From contig NZ_RBZY01000031.1 in assembly GCF_004022425.1 (NCBI RefSeq), positions 1 to 47,043 on the forward strand: DNA of 47,043 bases. Reading direction: 5' to 3'. Below are positions 36,562 through 45,072 of this stretch, in pieces. This stretch comes from Microbacterium enclense (GTDB lineage Bacteria > Actinomycetota > Actinomycetes > Actinomycetales > Microbacteriaceae). Position numbers and translations under genes: made by a program. A model generated the notes under the pieces. The model worked only from the letters and a program-made list of their open reading frames with translations. It made no database searches and was not told the DNA's origin. The stretch's first letter is position 1. Each line of letters opens with the position of its first letter.

Positions 36562-38184
36562 TCAGGACGACGCGGGCGTCTCATTCAGGTAGATCGGCTC
36601 GATACCGACGGAGACCTCCACGGTTCCGGGGCCGAGTCCCGATCGGATGGCCTCACCCGTGAGCGAGGTCAGCGACGTCTTGTAGCCGGGTCGCGCCCGA
36701 ACGTCCACCGAGACCGGTTCCGTGCTGGTGTCGGCGTACGGCGCGTCCCGCCAGAGGACGCGGCGTTGATCGCCGTTCTTGTCGGAGAAGGTGTACATCC
36801 ACACATCCGACCCGAGCGATCGCCGGCCTTCGAACTCGTAGCCGGCGAGTTGACGGAGAAGGTAACCGGCGGCCGCGGCACCCTGTTTCGGCTGGAAGGC
36901 CTCCACCCGATCGGTGGGCTGCCGATACAGCCCGAAGTTGTCCTCGGTCTCGTCCAGACGAGTCCCATCGTCGATTCCGTCGTACCAGACGGTCTGGGCG
37001 ACCGACGGGACCGCGCGCAGCCCGACGAAGATCTTCACCAGGGCCGCGGCGGCCTGCGCCTCGGTCGGCACTCGCGCGACATTCCCCCCGTCTTTCGTCG
37101 AGGTCGTGCTGGACACGCCCACCTCGCTCACGATGATCGGCTTGGACACCCCGCCGTTGTTCTTCTTCACGAGCGCGTCCAACGCCGAGACCTTCGACAG
37201 CGTGGCATCCAGGTCCGTGGCGTACCCGTGGGTGGAGAGCATGTCGGAGTAGTTGAGACCGTCGGCGTCGATGAAGTCCGAGAACCAGCTCAGAGGGGTA
37301 CCGGCGGTGTTGCCCGCGACGATGTCCACGTGCGGGTGGCGAGCTTTCACGCCGGTGTAGACGGCCTTCACCAGCGTCGCATAGCAGGCCCCGCTCTGGC
37401 AGTCGCTCGTGTTGCGTTGGGAACGGTTGAACTCGTTCCACACCTCCACCTTGTCGATCTGCGGGTCCGCGTCGAGAACGGTGTTGATGTAGTCGACGTA
37501 GCCCTGTCGGCCTTCGCGCGTGGTCGGCGGCGACAACGTCTCCTTCATGTCGTCGGGGTAGGCGACGGGATTGCCGTACCCCGCGACGAAGAGCATTTTG
37601 AGACCGTTCTCGTCGGTGACGGCGTGAAGGTCTTCCGCGTAGGCCGGGATCTCGTATTCGCCACGCTTTCGCTCGACACTCGTCCAGGACGTCTCGTCGC
37701 GGATCTCCCGGAAGCCGAGTCCGACCAGGAGCGGAACGGTTTTGTCGAGGCGCCAGGTGTCGGCGGCGAACGAGGCCTTGCCCCAGTGGGTCGCCACGGA
37801 GAAGAAGCGATCCGTCTTCGGGGGAGTCGGATTGACCAGGACGTTCACGCTGAGGTGGTCTCGGTCGTCGGCGAGGTCGAGAACGTAGAACCCGTTCGAG
37901 GGGACCTCAGGCTCGACCTGCGCATCCGGGCCCCCGGGACTCTGACCGGTCGCGATCTCCTCGCCGGAATGCGATCGCAGGGTCCACGCGACCGGTCCGT
38001 GCGAGTTGCCGAGCACGACCCGCACATCGGACGCAGATGTGAACAGGAGGGAGGGGCTGACGACGCTGAGCGGGCCGGGTCCCGCGGAGCGCAGGAGGAG
38101 CAATGCCGCCGCCGCGGAGGCTGCGACGACCGCTATCGCGAGCGTGACGATCACACCCCACCTCGCCTTTCGTGAACCCGCCAC
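36562..38184 (-). CDS. Membrane-anchored TIM-barrel glycoside hydrolase-like protein
   Basis: A 540-residue protein with one N-terminal membrane anchor (VIVTLAIAVVAASAAAALLLL) and no lipobox, so it should face outward. A beta-sandwich (~residues 40-120) leads to a (beta/alpha)8 barrel: FFSVATHWG, DETSWTSVERKRGEYEI, then KVEVWNEFN with the likely acid/base Glu 251, and KPIIVSEVGVSS with the likely nucleophile Glu 354. These fit clan GH-A (GH39/GH5/GH10-like), but I cannot assign a family. A C-terminal beta domain (~410-540) closes it. Two cysteines (DCQSGAC) may pair. GTG 38184 is favoured by GAAAGGGG upstream; GTG 38208 is the alternative. Confidence 0.8.
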   Translation of the reverse strand: MAGSRKARWGVIVTLAIAVVAASAAAALLLLRSAGPGPLSVVSPSLLFTSASDVRVVLGNSHGPVAWTLRSHSGEEIATGQSPGGPDAQVEPEVPSNGFYVLDLADDRDHLSVNVLVNPTPPKTDRFFSVATHWGKASFAADTWRLDKTVPLLVGLGFREIRDETSWTSVERKRGEYEIPAYAEDLHAVTDENGLKMLFVAGYGNPVAYPDDMKETLSPPTTREGRQGYVDYINTVLDADPQIDKVEVWNEFNRSQRNTSDCQSGACYATLVKAVYTGVKARHPHVDIVAGNTAGTPLSWFSDFIDADGLNYSDMLSTHGYATDLDATLSKVSALDALVKKNNGGVSKPIIVSEVGVSSTTSTKDGGNVARVPTEAQAAAALVKIFVGLRAVPSVAQTVWYDGIDDGTRLDETEDNFGLYRQPTDRVEAFQPKQGAAAAGYLLRQLAGYEFEGRRSLGSDVWMYTFSDKNGDQRRVLWRDAPYADTSTEPVSVDVRARPGYKTSLTSLTGEAIRSGLGPGTVEVSVGIEPIYLNETPASS

Positions 38185-38256
38185 CGGACCCCTTTCGTCG
38201 ACCGTCACGATAACCCGGCGAGATATCGGTCAGATGTCCGTTGCATGAGGCACTCC

Positions 38257-39225
38257 TCAGAGGCGTGCGGCCGCCGGCCCGGGGAGAAGGCGTGGCACGA
38301 TCCTGAGCAGTGCGGTCATCCCCACCAGCTCGATGAGTGTTTGCGTGACGACGACGACGGGGGCCAATGCGAAGGAATCCGGGAGGGTCAGGGCCAACGG
38401 CAGCACCACCAACGAGTTCCGTGTCGTGCCGGAGAAGACCACGGCGCGTGCCGCGCGGGTGTCCTGTCCGAAGATGCGTGCCACGAGGATGCCGAGAAGC
38501 GGCGCGCCCACGAGGAACGCCACGAAGACCGGCACAACGGTCAGGACGGCTATGACGTTCATCCTCACCGACTCGATCTGCGCGCCGATGATCACGGCGA
38601 GGGTGAAGGCGAGCAGCGGCACCATGGCGGCATCCATCGTCCGTTCCACCGCGCGAGCAGCCTTCAGCCGGACAGCGGCTCGCTGGGTGAGGGCCGCGAG
38701 CGTCAACGGGAGCACGATGAAGACGAGGAACGCCACCGCGAACGGCCCGACGTCGATGGCGGCGAGTACCTCGGGTCCGGCCATGAAGCGCAGGTACACC
38801 GGCAGCAGTGCCAGTTGCCCGAGCATGAGCAGCGGCGAGACGGCCAGGAGCCGAGGGGCGTCCCCGCCCGCGATCCGGGTGAAGACGATGACGTAGTCGA
38901 TGCAGGGGGTGAGGAGGACCAGCAGCACTCCCGCCAGAAGTACCTGGTCATGGGCGATGAAGCGCGACATCGCGAAGACGAAGACCGGGATCAGGACGAA
39001 ATTGAGCACCAGCACGGCAGCGAGGAAGCGGCCGTCACGGACCGCGCGCGCGATCGCGCCGAACGGCACAGCCAGGAACGTCGCGAAGAGGAGAACGACC
39101 AGCGATGGAGCAACCAGCGCATCCAGCACGGGGACGGTCGCGGGCGCGAGGATTCCGCACGCGCCACCGGCGGCCATTGCCCCGATCCAGACGGAGAGCT
39201 GCCAGCGGTGGAGCCACGCGATCAC
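38257..39225 (-). CDS. ACR3/bile-acid:sodium symporter family transporter (arsenite-type)
   Basis: A 322-residue membrane protein of about ten helices: AMAAGGACGILAPATVPVL, LVVLLFATFLAVPFGAI, AVLVLNFVLIPVFVFAMSRF, QVLLAGVLLVLLTPCIDYVIVF (the conserved Cys of ACR3-type carriers lies in LTPCIDYVIVF), LMLGQLALLPVYL, AFLVFIVLPLTLAAL, VPLLAFTLAVIIG, AVLTVVPVFVAFLVGAP and the last hydrophobic stretch SFALAPVVVVTQTLIELVG. Annotators usually call this arsenic-resistance family. The gene stands without arsR, arsC or other ars genes, so the substrate may not be arsenite. GTG 39225 is the start. Located between two surface-protein genes in an accessory block. Confidence 0.83.
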   Translation of the reverse strand: MIAWLHRWQLSVWIGAMAAGGACGILAPATVPVLDALVAPSLVVLLFATFLAVPFGAIARAVRDGRFLAAVLVLNFVLIPVFVFAMSRFIAHDQVLLAGVLLVLLTPCIDYVIVFTRIAGGDAPRLLAVSPLLMLGQLALLPVYLRFMAGPEVLAAIDVGPFAVAFLVFIVLPLTLAALTQRAAVRLKAARAVERTMDAAMVPLLAFTLAVIIGAQIESVRMNVIAVLTVVPVFVAFLVGAPLLGILVARIFGQDTRAARAVVFSGTTRNSLVVLPLALTLPDSFALAPVVVVTQTLIELVGMTALLRIVPRLLPGPAAARL

Positions 39226-39264
39226 CGTCTCGAGGGTACGTGGTCGCCGTGCCCCCGTTCGGCC

Positions 39265-39296
39265 GGGGCGCCGCCGACGAACCGGCGGCGCGCCCC
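39265..39296 (-). terminator. Terminator of the giant repeat-protein gene
   Basis: GGGGCGCCGCCG pairs with CGGCGGCGCGCCCC (two-base bulge) around ACGAAC, 22 bases past the stop. Confidence 0.6.
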
Positions 39297-39318
39297 GTCA
39301 CGCCCGGACGCGTGCCCG

Positions 39319-42300
39319 TCAGTCCCGACGCTCCGTGAGCGCCACATTCGCGGTCGACGTCACGGCGCCTGCTGTCACGGTGACCGTCGAACTCTTGCAG
39401 GACTCGTCGAAGCGGGAGTGCAGCGGAACCCACTCCGGCACCGAAGCGCACACGCGATAGGTGCCGGCGGGAACAACCATCGCGAACGCCCCTGGGGCGC
39501 CCGAGGACGAGAGTGCGCTCGTGAGCACCGTGCTCCCGCCGAGCGTCTTGACCGTCACCCGCACATTCGTCATCCAGACGTTTTCGCCGCCGGCCAGAGT
39601 GGCCTTCACCCGACCCGTGAGCACCCCGCCCGCGGACAGCCTGATGGTGGGCGCCGTCACCACTGATCCCGCTTTCACCGGCAGCGGGGTCGCCGTGCCC
39701 TGCGTGAGCGCATCAGAGATCCACTCCGGGGCGAACACCGACCCGGTACGGTCCGAGATGACGGATTCGCTGCCGGACGCGCCGGCCTGGACACGGTACG
39801 AGCCGCTGGGAACGTCGGAGAGGTCGTACCGCCCGCGGGAGTCGGTCACGGTCTGGAGGTCGCCCGTGCTGCCGCCGTCGCGGACGATGCGCACCGGCGT
39901 CCCCGCCACGGGCGCTCCGGTCTCGGCATCCACCACGACGCCCTTCACCCGCGCGGGCGCTTCGAAGGCCATGTCCTGTGTCTGCGAGCCACTCCTCGCC
40001 ACCACCGTGGCGGCGACGATGCCCGTGGTTCGGCTGGCCGACACCGTGTACGTGCGCCCGGGGGCGAGCATGCTCGGGAACGAGTACCGCCCGTCGGCCC
40101 CGGTCGTGACGTTCTTGCTGTCGACGTAACCGCCGTCCGCCCGCTTCTCGACCAGGGACACGGATGCACCGGGCACGCCGGCACCGTCGGCTCCGGTAAC
40201 GGTGCCGACGAGGCTGCCCTTACCGGCAGCGACGGCGACGTTCGCGATCGCCGCACCGCCGCTCGCGACGACCACCTTGCGGGCGGTCGCGCTCGTGCCC
40301 CCGAACCACGCGACCGGCGCCGACGGCGTCACGATCCGCACCGTGTACGACCCGCTCTTCAGGGCCGGGAAGCTGTAGGCGTAGGTCTTGTCCATGGTGC
40401 GTTGAACGCTCGCGGAGTAGCTGCGACCGTCCGTGGACTCGGCGTATACGTAGACATTCGTCACCGAGGTGATACCGGTGACCGTTCCTCTGAGACCTCC
40501 CGAGCCCGCAGGAACGTCCGTCACTGTTCCGACGTCGACGTGGGCACCGGCTCCGACGGTGATCCCCGGCGCCGCCGTCGGGTCCTCGTTCGAGCCGGAC
40601 GACGCCAGGACCGCGTAGACGCCGGGTGCCAGGCCCGGGAAAGCGAAGCTCTGGCCCGGTGAGGTCCAGTTGGAGGCCACCCACGTCCAGGTGCCGCCCG
40701 CCGCCCGCCAGAGCGAAAGGCTGCCCGACTGCTGCGTCGGCGCGAGCGTCCCCGTGATACTGCCGGCCCGGAGCACGGTGAGATTCTTCTTCACCGACGC
40801 GGTGCCCACCGAGAAGTAGTCCGCCTCTGGCGCGGAGGGCGCCCCATCCGCCCAGGTCGCGGCGTAGGTATCGCCCGCCGGTCGGACCAGGATCGTGTAC
40901 GTGCCGCGCGGGATGTTCCGCAGGACGTAGGCGCCGGTCTTGCCGATCGGCGCCGGCATACCGACGGCACCGGTCGATGAGTACAGCACGACGGTGCCCC
41001 CGCTCATCGCCGCCCCCGTATCCGAGGCCGTGACGAACCCGCTGATCGATCGGCCGGCCAAGCGGATGTCGACGGTGGTCGACCGGCCCGGCGAAACGGT
41101 CTGGAAGGTTGTGGCGACGGGGAACTCGGAGCCATTGGCGTAGGTCAGCCCCGACGGTCCCACGACGCCCACTGCCACGTCGCCCGCGGGCAGTGCGCGC
41201 ACCACGTACACGCCCGCCCCGTCGGTGTCCGCGGTCCCGAGGTCGGCGCCGGCTCGGTTCGTGATCCGCACCTGCGCCCCGACCAGAGGTGCGCCGTCTG
41301 CGGAGCGCACAGTGCCGGTGACGGTCGCGCCCGAGGTGAGAGTTGTCGCCAGGGAGGTGCGGACCTGTCCGGCCGCGAGCGTGAAGCCCGTCGCAGTCGT
41401 CCGATCGGGGGTGTCCTTCCACCATTCGCCGAGCAGCGGCGAACCGGTGGGCGGCTCGAATTGCAAGGTGTAGGTCGCCGGGCTCAGGTCGCTGAACGTG
41501 TACGCACCGGTGCTGTTCGTCGTGACGGACGTCCGCCACACCCAGGTGGTGCCGCTGCGGGCGTAGATGGTCACGCGCGCTCCGGCCACGCCCGCTCCGG
41601 CGGCGTCGCGAACGGAGCCGCTCACCGCCCCGGCCCGGTCCAGAGCGGCATTCACGTTCGTCAGGCCCTGTCCCGCCGTCAGCGTCAGCGAGTCCGCCGA
41701 CCAGTACTCCGCCTTGTCCGTGTACCACTCGGACAACACTCCGGAATTGTGCGGGCTGGAGAACTGCAGGCGGTAGCTGCCCGCCGGGAGGCCTCGGAGA
41801 ACGTAGGTCCCGTCCGATTTGAGACCGGCGGATGCCACGTAGCTCATCTGCGGGCCGTAGGCGGTGACGCGATACTCCATCGAGTCGACTGTCATCCCCG
41901 CCGGAAGGGTCACACGTCCGGCTACGCTGCCCCCGGCCGCAAGTGCCGCGTCAACACCCGAAACGGTCTGGCTCGTCCCGACGGGGACCGGTGTCGATTC
42001 CGAGTACGTCGTGGCGTCGTCGTAATACTCATCGATGAGTCCCCAGTCGTCGGGAGCCTGGAACGAGACCCGATAGCGTCCGACGGGGAGCCCCCGCAAC
42101 GCGTAGGTGCCGTCCGCGGAGACGGTGGCTGAGAACCACGACGACGAACCGCCGCCTTCGAGGTACGCCGAGACCTGGATGCCGACGCCGTTGGAGCTGC
42201 GCGGAGTTCCGGCCGGTACCGTCACCGTGCCGGTGATCGTGCCGCCGACCGCGAGCGAGGCGTTGACGTCGGACAGGCTCTCGCCGTTGGTCACAGTGAT

Positions 42301-44103
42301 CGGCACGGCGTCGGGGTACCGCGCCGCGTCGTCGTACCACTCGGGAAGGAGGGCGGAATTCCACGGCGGCTGAAACTTCACCCGATACGTCCCGGCAGGC
42401 AGGCCGGTGACTGCGTAGGACCCGTCGGAGGCGATGGGGGTCGACCTGAACGAGGCGTATTCGCTCGTGTAGAGCAGCACGGACCCGCCGAACAGCGAGG
42501 ACCCTGCGGGCGCGGTCACCCGCCCGGCGATCGAGGCTCCTGTGGTGAGAGTGGCGTTGATCCCGGTGCGTTTCTGTCCAGGTGTCAGGTCGACCGGCGT
42601 GGCGGAGGCGAAGTCCGGCTTGTCGTTCCACCACTCGGACCGCAGGCTCGACGGCGACATGGCGGAGAAATAGACACGGACACTGCCACTCGGCAAACCG
42701 CCGACCGAGTAGGTGCCGTCGACGGCGACGTTGGCGTACGCGACTGTGCTCTGCGTTGCGTCGTAGACCTGGATGCTGACGTCCGACGGCGACGAGCCCG
42801 AGGGTACCGTCACGCGACCCGAGAGGGACGCGCCGCGAGCGAGCGTTGCATCGATACCGCTGCGGGTGGCACCGGTCGCCACCGTCACCGGCTTCGCGGA
42901 GGTGTAGTTTCCGGCATCGTCGTACCACTCGTCCAACAGCCCCGACGCGTTGTCGGCGTCGAACCTCAAACGGTAGTCACCGGCACGGAGCCCTTTGAGG
43001 CGATACGTGCCATCGCGGGAGACGTAGGCGTCGCGGACCCAGTTCTGTCCTTCGGCGTATGCCGAGACGCGAATCGTCCAGTCGTCGATCGTGATCCCGT
43101 TCGGCACCGACACACGTCCCGTGATGACTGCGCCCGTGGCGAGGGTGGCGTTGATGCCCGTGCGCTTCTCTCCTGCAACGAGCGTGATCGCGTCGGCGGA
43201 GGAGAACGCCGCCTCGTCGTCGAACCACTCATCCACGAGACCGCTGTCGGAGCTCCCGCTGAACTGCAGGAGCACCGCTCCCGCGGGCAGCGACCCCACC
43301 GCATACGAACCGTCCTCAGAGACGCTGGTGGAGCCGAGCCAATTCTGCGTCGCGTCGTAGGCGGCGACGAAGACGGAGCTCGCACCGCCCGGCGTCCCTC
43401 GAGGGACGGTGACCACACCCGAGATGGATGCCGCCTTCGCCAACGTGACGTCGACACCGGTCCGGTTCGCTCCCGGGAGGAGTTCGACCCGATCCGCGGA
43501 GTAGCGGTCCGACTTGTCGCTGTACCACTCGTCGAGCAGACCACTGCCCGGATCGACATCGAACTGGATGACGTAGGAGCCGGCCGCGAGCCCGGCGAGG
43601 GTGTACTTCCCCGTCGAGGCGGCCGTCGTGGACGCGACCTGGTTCCAGAGGTCGCCCGATGCGTAGGCGCGGATCGTCACCCCGCTCGTCGGTAGCGTCG
43701 ACCCGTTCGGTACCAGGACACGACCCGAGATCGACAGGGTCTGCGGCGCGCCCGTGGGCGTCGGCGACAGGGTCGGACTCGGCGTCGCGACCTTCGTCGG
43801 GCTGGGTGTCGGGGTCGGCGTCCGGGAGGGGGTCGGGGAGGGTGTCGCCGTCTTCGTCGGGCCCGCTGACGGAGTGGACGTGCGCGCAGGCGTCGGGGAG
43901 GCGATTGCCGCCTTCGTGGGGCTGGGTGACGGACTGGACGTCGACGTCGGCGACGGACTCGAGCTCGACACGACCGACGGCGTCCTCGTGGGCTGTTCTG
44001 CCGACGCTGCGGGGGCGACCCCGATACCGAGCGACACAGCGAGCGTGAGTGCGACAGCGCCGGAAATGTAGCGTCGCGCGCGCGCGAGCGAAGACGTGGT
44101 CAT
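39319..44103 (-). CDS. Giant secreted protein of fifteen beta-sandwich modules with Pro/Thr/Ser linker
   Basis: A 1594-residue protein. GGGGGG stands five bases before ATG 44103. Residues 1-35 form a Sec signal (ARARRYISGAVALT, cleavage after ASA). Residues 36-123 are a Pro/Thr/Ser-rich stalk. From 124 to 1594 I can divide the protein into fifteen modules of 88-109 residues with no gaps. Modules 1-8 (124-926) share SISGRVTVP, GLPAGSYRL and EWYDD, then RTGINATL; modules 9-15 keep the carboxypeptidase-regulatory-like core (DGRYSF..L..G.Y) but lose EWYDD. The only two cysteines of the mature protein are in the last module (C1552, C1569). No LPxTG, GW or SLH anchor is visible, so it may be released or bound through the stalk. 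Adhesion is possible but unproved. Confidence 0.9.
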   Translation of the reverse strand: MTTSSLARARRYISGAVALTLAVSLGIGVAPAASAEQPTRTPSVVSSSSPSPTSTSSPSPSPTKAAIASPTPARTSTPSAGPTKTATPSPTPSRTPTPTPSPTKVATPSPTLSPTPTGAPQTLSISGRVLVPNGSTLPTSGVTIRAYASGDLWNQVASTTAASTGKYTLAGLAAGSYVIQFDVDPGSGLLDEWYSDKSDRYSADRVELLPGANRTGVDVTLAKAASISGVVTVPRGTPGGASSVFVAAYDATQNWLGSTSVSEDGSYAVGSLPAGAVLLQFSGSSDSGLVDEWFDDEAAFSSADAITLVAGEKRTGINATLATGAVITGRVSVPNGITIDDWTIRVSAYAEGQNWVRDAYVSRDGTYRLKGLRAGDYRLRFDADNASGLLDEWYDDAGNYTSAKPVTVATGATRSGIDATLARGASLSGRVTVPSGSSPSDVSIQVYDATQSTVAYANVAVDGTYSVGGLPSGSVRVYFSAMSPSSLRSEWWNDKPDFASATPVDLTPGQKRTGINATLTTGASIAGRVTAPAGSSLFGGSVLLYTSEYASFRSTPIASDGSYAVTGLPAGTYRVKFQPPWNSALLPEWYDDAARYPDAVPITVTNGESLSDVNASLAVGGTITGTVTVPAGTPRSSNGVGIQVSAYLEGGGSSSWFSATVSADGTYALRGLPVGRYRVSFQAPDDWGLIDEYYDDATTYSESTPVPVGTSQTVSGVDAALAAGGSVAGRVTLPAGMTVDSMEYRVTAYGPQMSYVASAGLKSDGTYVLRGLPAGSYRLQFSSPHNSGVLSEWYTDKAEYWSADSLTLTAGQGLTNVNAALDRAGAVSGSVRDAAGAGVAGARVTIYARSGTTWVWRTSVTTNSTGAYTFSDLSPATYTLQFEPPTGSPLLGEWWKDTPDRTTATGFTLAAGQVRTSLATTLTSGATVTGTVRSADGAPLVGAQVRITNRAGADLGTADTDGAGVYVVRALPAGDVAVGVVGPSGLTYANGSEFPVATTFQTVSPGRSTTVDIRLAGRSISGFVTASDTGAAMSGGTVVLYSSTGAVGMPAPIGKTGAYVLRNIPRGTYTILVRPAGDTYAATWADGAPSAPEADYFSVGTASVKKNLTVLRAGSITGTLAPTQQSGSLSLWRAAGGTWTWVASNWTSPGQSFAFPGLAPGVYAVLASSGSNEDPTAAPGITVGAGAHVDVGTVTDVPAGSGGLRGTVTGITSVTNVYVYAESTDGRSYSASVQRTMDKTYAYSFPALKSGSYTVRIVTPSAPVAWFGGTSATARKVVVASGGAAIANVAVAAGKGSLVGTVTGADGAGVPGASVSLVEKRADGGYVDSKNVTTGADGRYSFPSMLAPGRTYTVSASRTTGIVAATVVARSGSQTQDMAFEAPARVKGVVVDAETGAPVAGTPVRIVRDGGSTGDLQTVTDSRGRYDLSDVPSGSYRVQAGASGSESVISDRTGSVFAPEWISDALTQGTATPLPVKAGSVVTAPTIRLSAGGVLTGRVKATLAGGENVWMTNVRVTVKTLGGSTVLTSALSSSGAPGAFAMVVPAGTYRVCASVPEWVPLHSRFDESCKSSTVTVTAGAVTSTANVALTERRD
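41326..43734 (-). repeat. Eight tandem ~100-residue EWYDD modules
   Basis: Coding repeats of 98-104 residues that together form residues 124-926 of the giant protein. The shared end, GINATLxxGA then SIxGRVTVPxG, marks each boundary. Modules are diverged at DNA level, so they are old rather than recent duplications. Confidence 0.85.
43735..43998 (-). repeat. Pro/Thr/Ser stalk of the giant protein (PTK and ATPSPT repeats)
   Basis: Residues 36-123 are nearly all P, T, S and A, with recurring SPTK/GPTK and ATPSPTxSxTPT units. It is a low-complexity stalk, a likely site for O-glycosylation and for length change by slippage. Confidence 0.8.
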
Positions 44104-44270
44104 GTTCCCCCCAATACGGCACACGCCGAACTCGCAGCACCCCTGCGACGAGTGATTCGTGGTCTCGGGCGACCACGCGCTATTCCTACCACAGCGGCGT
44201 GGTCACCTGTGAAAAACCTGAGCGTGCTGAGCGGTCGCGGTGTCTCCGGGCGGCGGCCTACCTTGGACCG

Positions 44271-44633
44271 ACGCGCATCGAGCACCTCGCACCCGGTGAG
44301 ATCTTCGTCTTCGGCTCCAACGGAGGCGGTGCGCACGGTGGCGGCGCAGCAGGCTTCGCCCACGACCGTTTCGGGGCCATCTGGGGTCAGGCTGAGGGGC
44401 TGCAGGGACAGTCGTACGGGATAGACACGATGTCCGGCCTGTCGGTTCTCGAGCGGCAGGCGAAGCGGTTCGTCGCGTTCGCAGCAGACCACCCCGAGCT
44501 GCGGTTCCTCGTCACCGAGCTCGGTTGCGGAATCGCCGGGTACCGGCCCGCTGACGTCGCTCCGTTCTTCACGGGCGCGGGGGAGAACGTCGTGCTTCCG
44601 GCGTCGTTCCGGGAAATCCTGCTCGAGGACTGA
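44271..44633 (+). CDS. A1S_2505-type phage-associated small protein, apparent ACG start
   Basis: A 120-residue protein matching the family with the motifs EIFVFGSN, AHGGGAAGFAHDRFGAIWGQ, GLQGQSYGI and TELGCGIAGYRPADVAPFF; family members occur in phages and bacterial genomes, function unknown. Family members normally start a few residues before IFVFGSN. Here the only conventional in-frame start is GTG 44199, which adds 24 poorly matching residues. Instead TACCTT (44259-44264) lies 6 nt before ACG 44271, the same spacing as the leaderless genes, followed by RIEHLAPGEIFVFGSN. So the start is either a true ACG, a mutated ATG, or a sequence error. It is upstream of a 75-residue gene. Confidence 0.75.
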   Translation, partial: TRIEHLAPGEIFVFGSNGGGAHGGGAAGFAHDRFGAIWGQAEGLQGQSYGIDTMSGLSVLERQAKRFVAFAADHPELRFLVTELGCGIAGYRPADVAPFFTGAGENVVLPASFREILLED

Positions 44634-44646
44634 CGGCGCCCTTATC

Positions 44647-44874
44647 GTGTCCGAAGACGAGTCGTCCGGCAGCGGAGGGTGTGCGACGCAGCTTCACCTG
44701 ATGCCACCGGCGGCAATGACGCCGGAAGAACTGGCGGATGCCATCGGCGCGACGCCACGACTGCGGATCCCCGGCACGATCCTCGACCCGCGAACCGTCA
44801 GCGTGATGGCGTGGCCGAAGGGAACGGCGCTGGTCCTCGCACTGGACCACTTCTCGCAGGAGTACGTGCCGTGA
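44647..44874 (+). CDS. 75-residue unknown protein coupled to the phage-associated gene
   Basis: A small protein beginning (GTG) [20 protein letters not shown], followed by a helical segment [15 protein letters not shown] and [12 protein letters not shown]. It starts 13 bases after the preceding stop, so the two probably form one operon. [10 protein letters not shown] resembles a helix-turn-helix or SpoVT-like motif but the rest does not support either. I recognise no family. A two-gene unit of a phage-type protein and a short partner is typical of accessory modules, but no activity can be inferred. Confidence 0.6.
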   Translation: MSEDESSGSGGCATQLHLMPPAAMTPEELADAIGATPRLRIPGTILDPRTVSVMAWPKGTALVLALDHFSQEYVP

Positions 44875-44893
44875 GGGCGCGCTCACGATTAAA

Positions 44894-44916
44894 TGTGGAG
44901 GGGATGACGGGAATCG
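44894..44916. repeat. 23-bp duplicate of the tRNA-Gly 3' end (distal copy)
   Basis: Exact copy of 45050-45072, i.e. the last bases of the tRNA-Gly T arm, acceptor 3' strand, CCA and two flanking bases, 156 bp away in direct orientation. It diverges right after GAATCG. The copy is also folded into a hairpin (44897-44932; outer GGAGGGG/CCCCTCC) just past the phage-associated operon. Confidence 0.85.
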
Positions 44917-45013
44917 TCCCCACCGCCCCTCCACGCGCCGCTGCGCGTCGCGCGGAGCCTCCGGCGGCGTGGGCCCACCCGAAGCGCGTCGGTTCCGACG
45001 GCATCCACGCGAA

Positions 45014-45050
45014 AGGTCCGACACACCGGCTGGGCCGGCCTGTCGGACCT
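45014..45050 (-). terminator. tRNA-Gly terminator
   Basis: Strong hairpin with outer arms AGGTCCGACA / TGTCGGACCT and inner CCGGC/GCCGG, ending where the tRNA-flanking repeat begins. Confidence 0.8.
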
Positions 45051-45072
45051 GTGGAGGGGATGACGGGAATCG
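45050..45072. repeat. 23-bp tRNA-Gly 3'-end repeat (copy within the tRNA)
   Basis: Direct repeat partner of 44894-44916. The shared segment is the part of a tRNA gene that integrases commonly use as an attachment core. Confidence 0.85.

Noticed and set aside
36367..38175. 602-residue forward open frame
   Set aside because: Antisense to the glycosidase-like gene.
39319..43734. Regularly spaced repeats that could suggest CRISPR or a satellite array
   Set aside because: They are in-frame protein modules of ~100 residues with diverged DNA and no unique spacers.
44199..44270. GTG 44199 as the true start of the phage-associated gene
   Set aside because: The added 24 residues do not match the family pattern, no ribosome site or correctly spaced -10 precedes it, and ACG 44271 fits the leaderless spacing. 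It remains the only conventional in-frame start.
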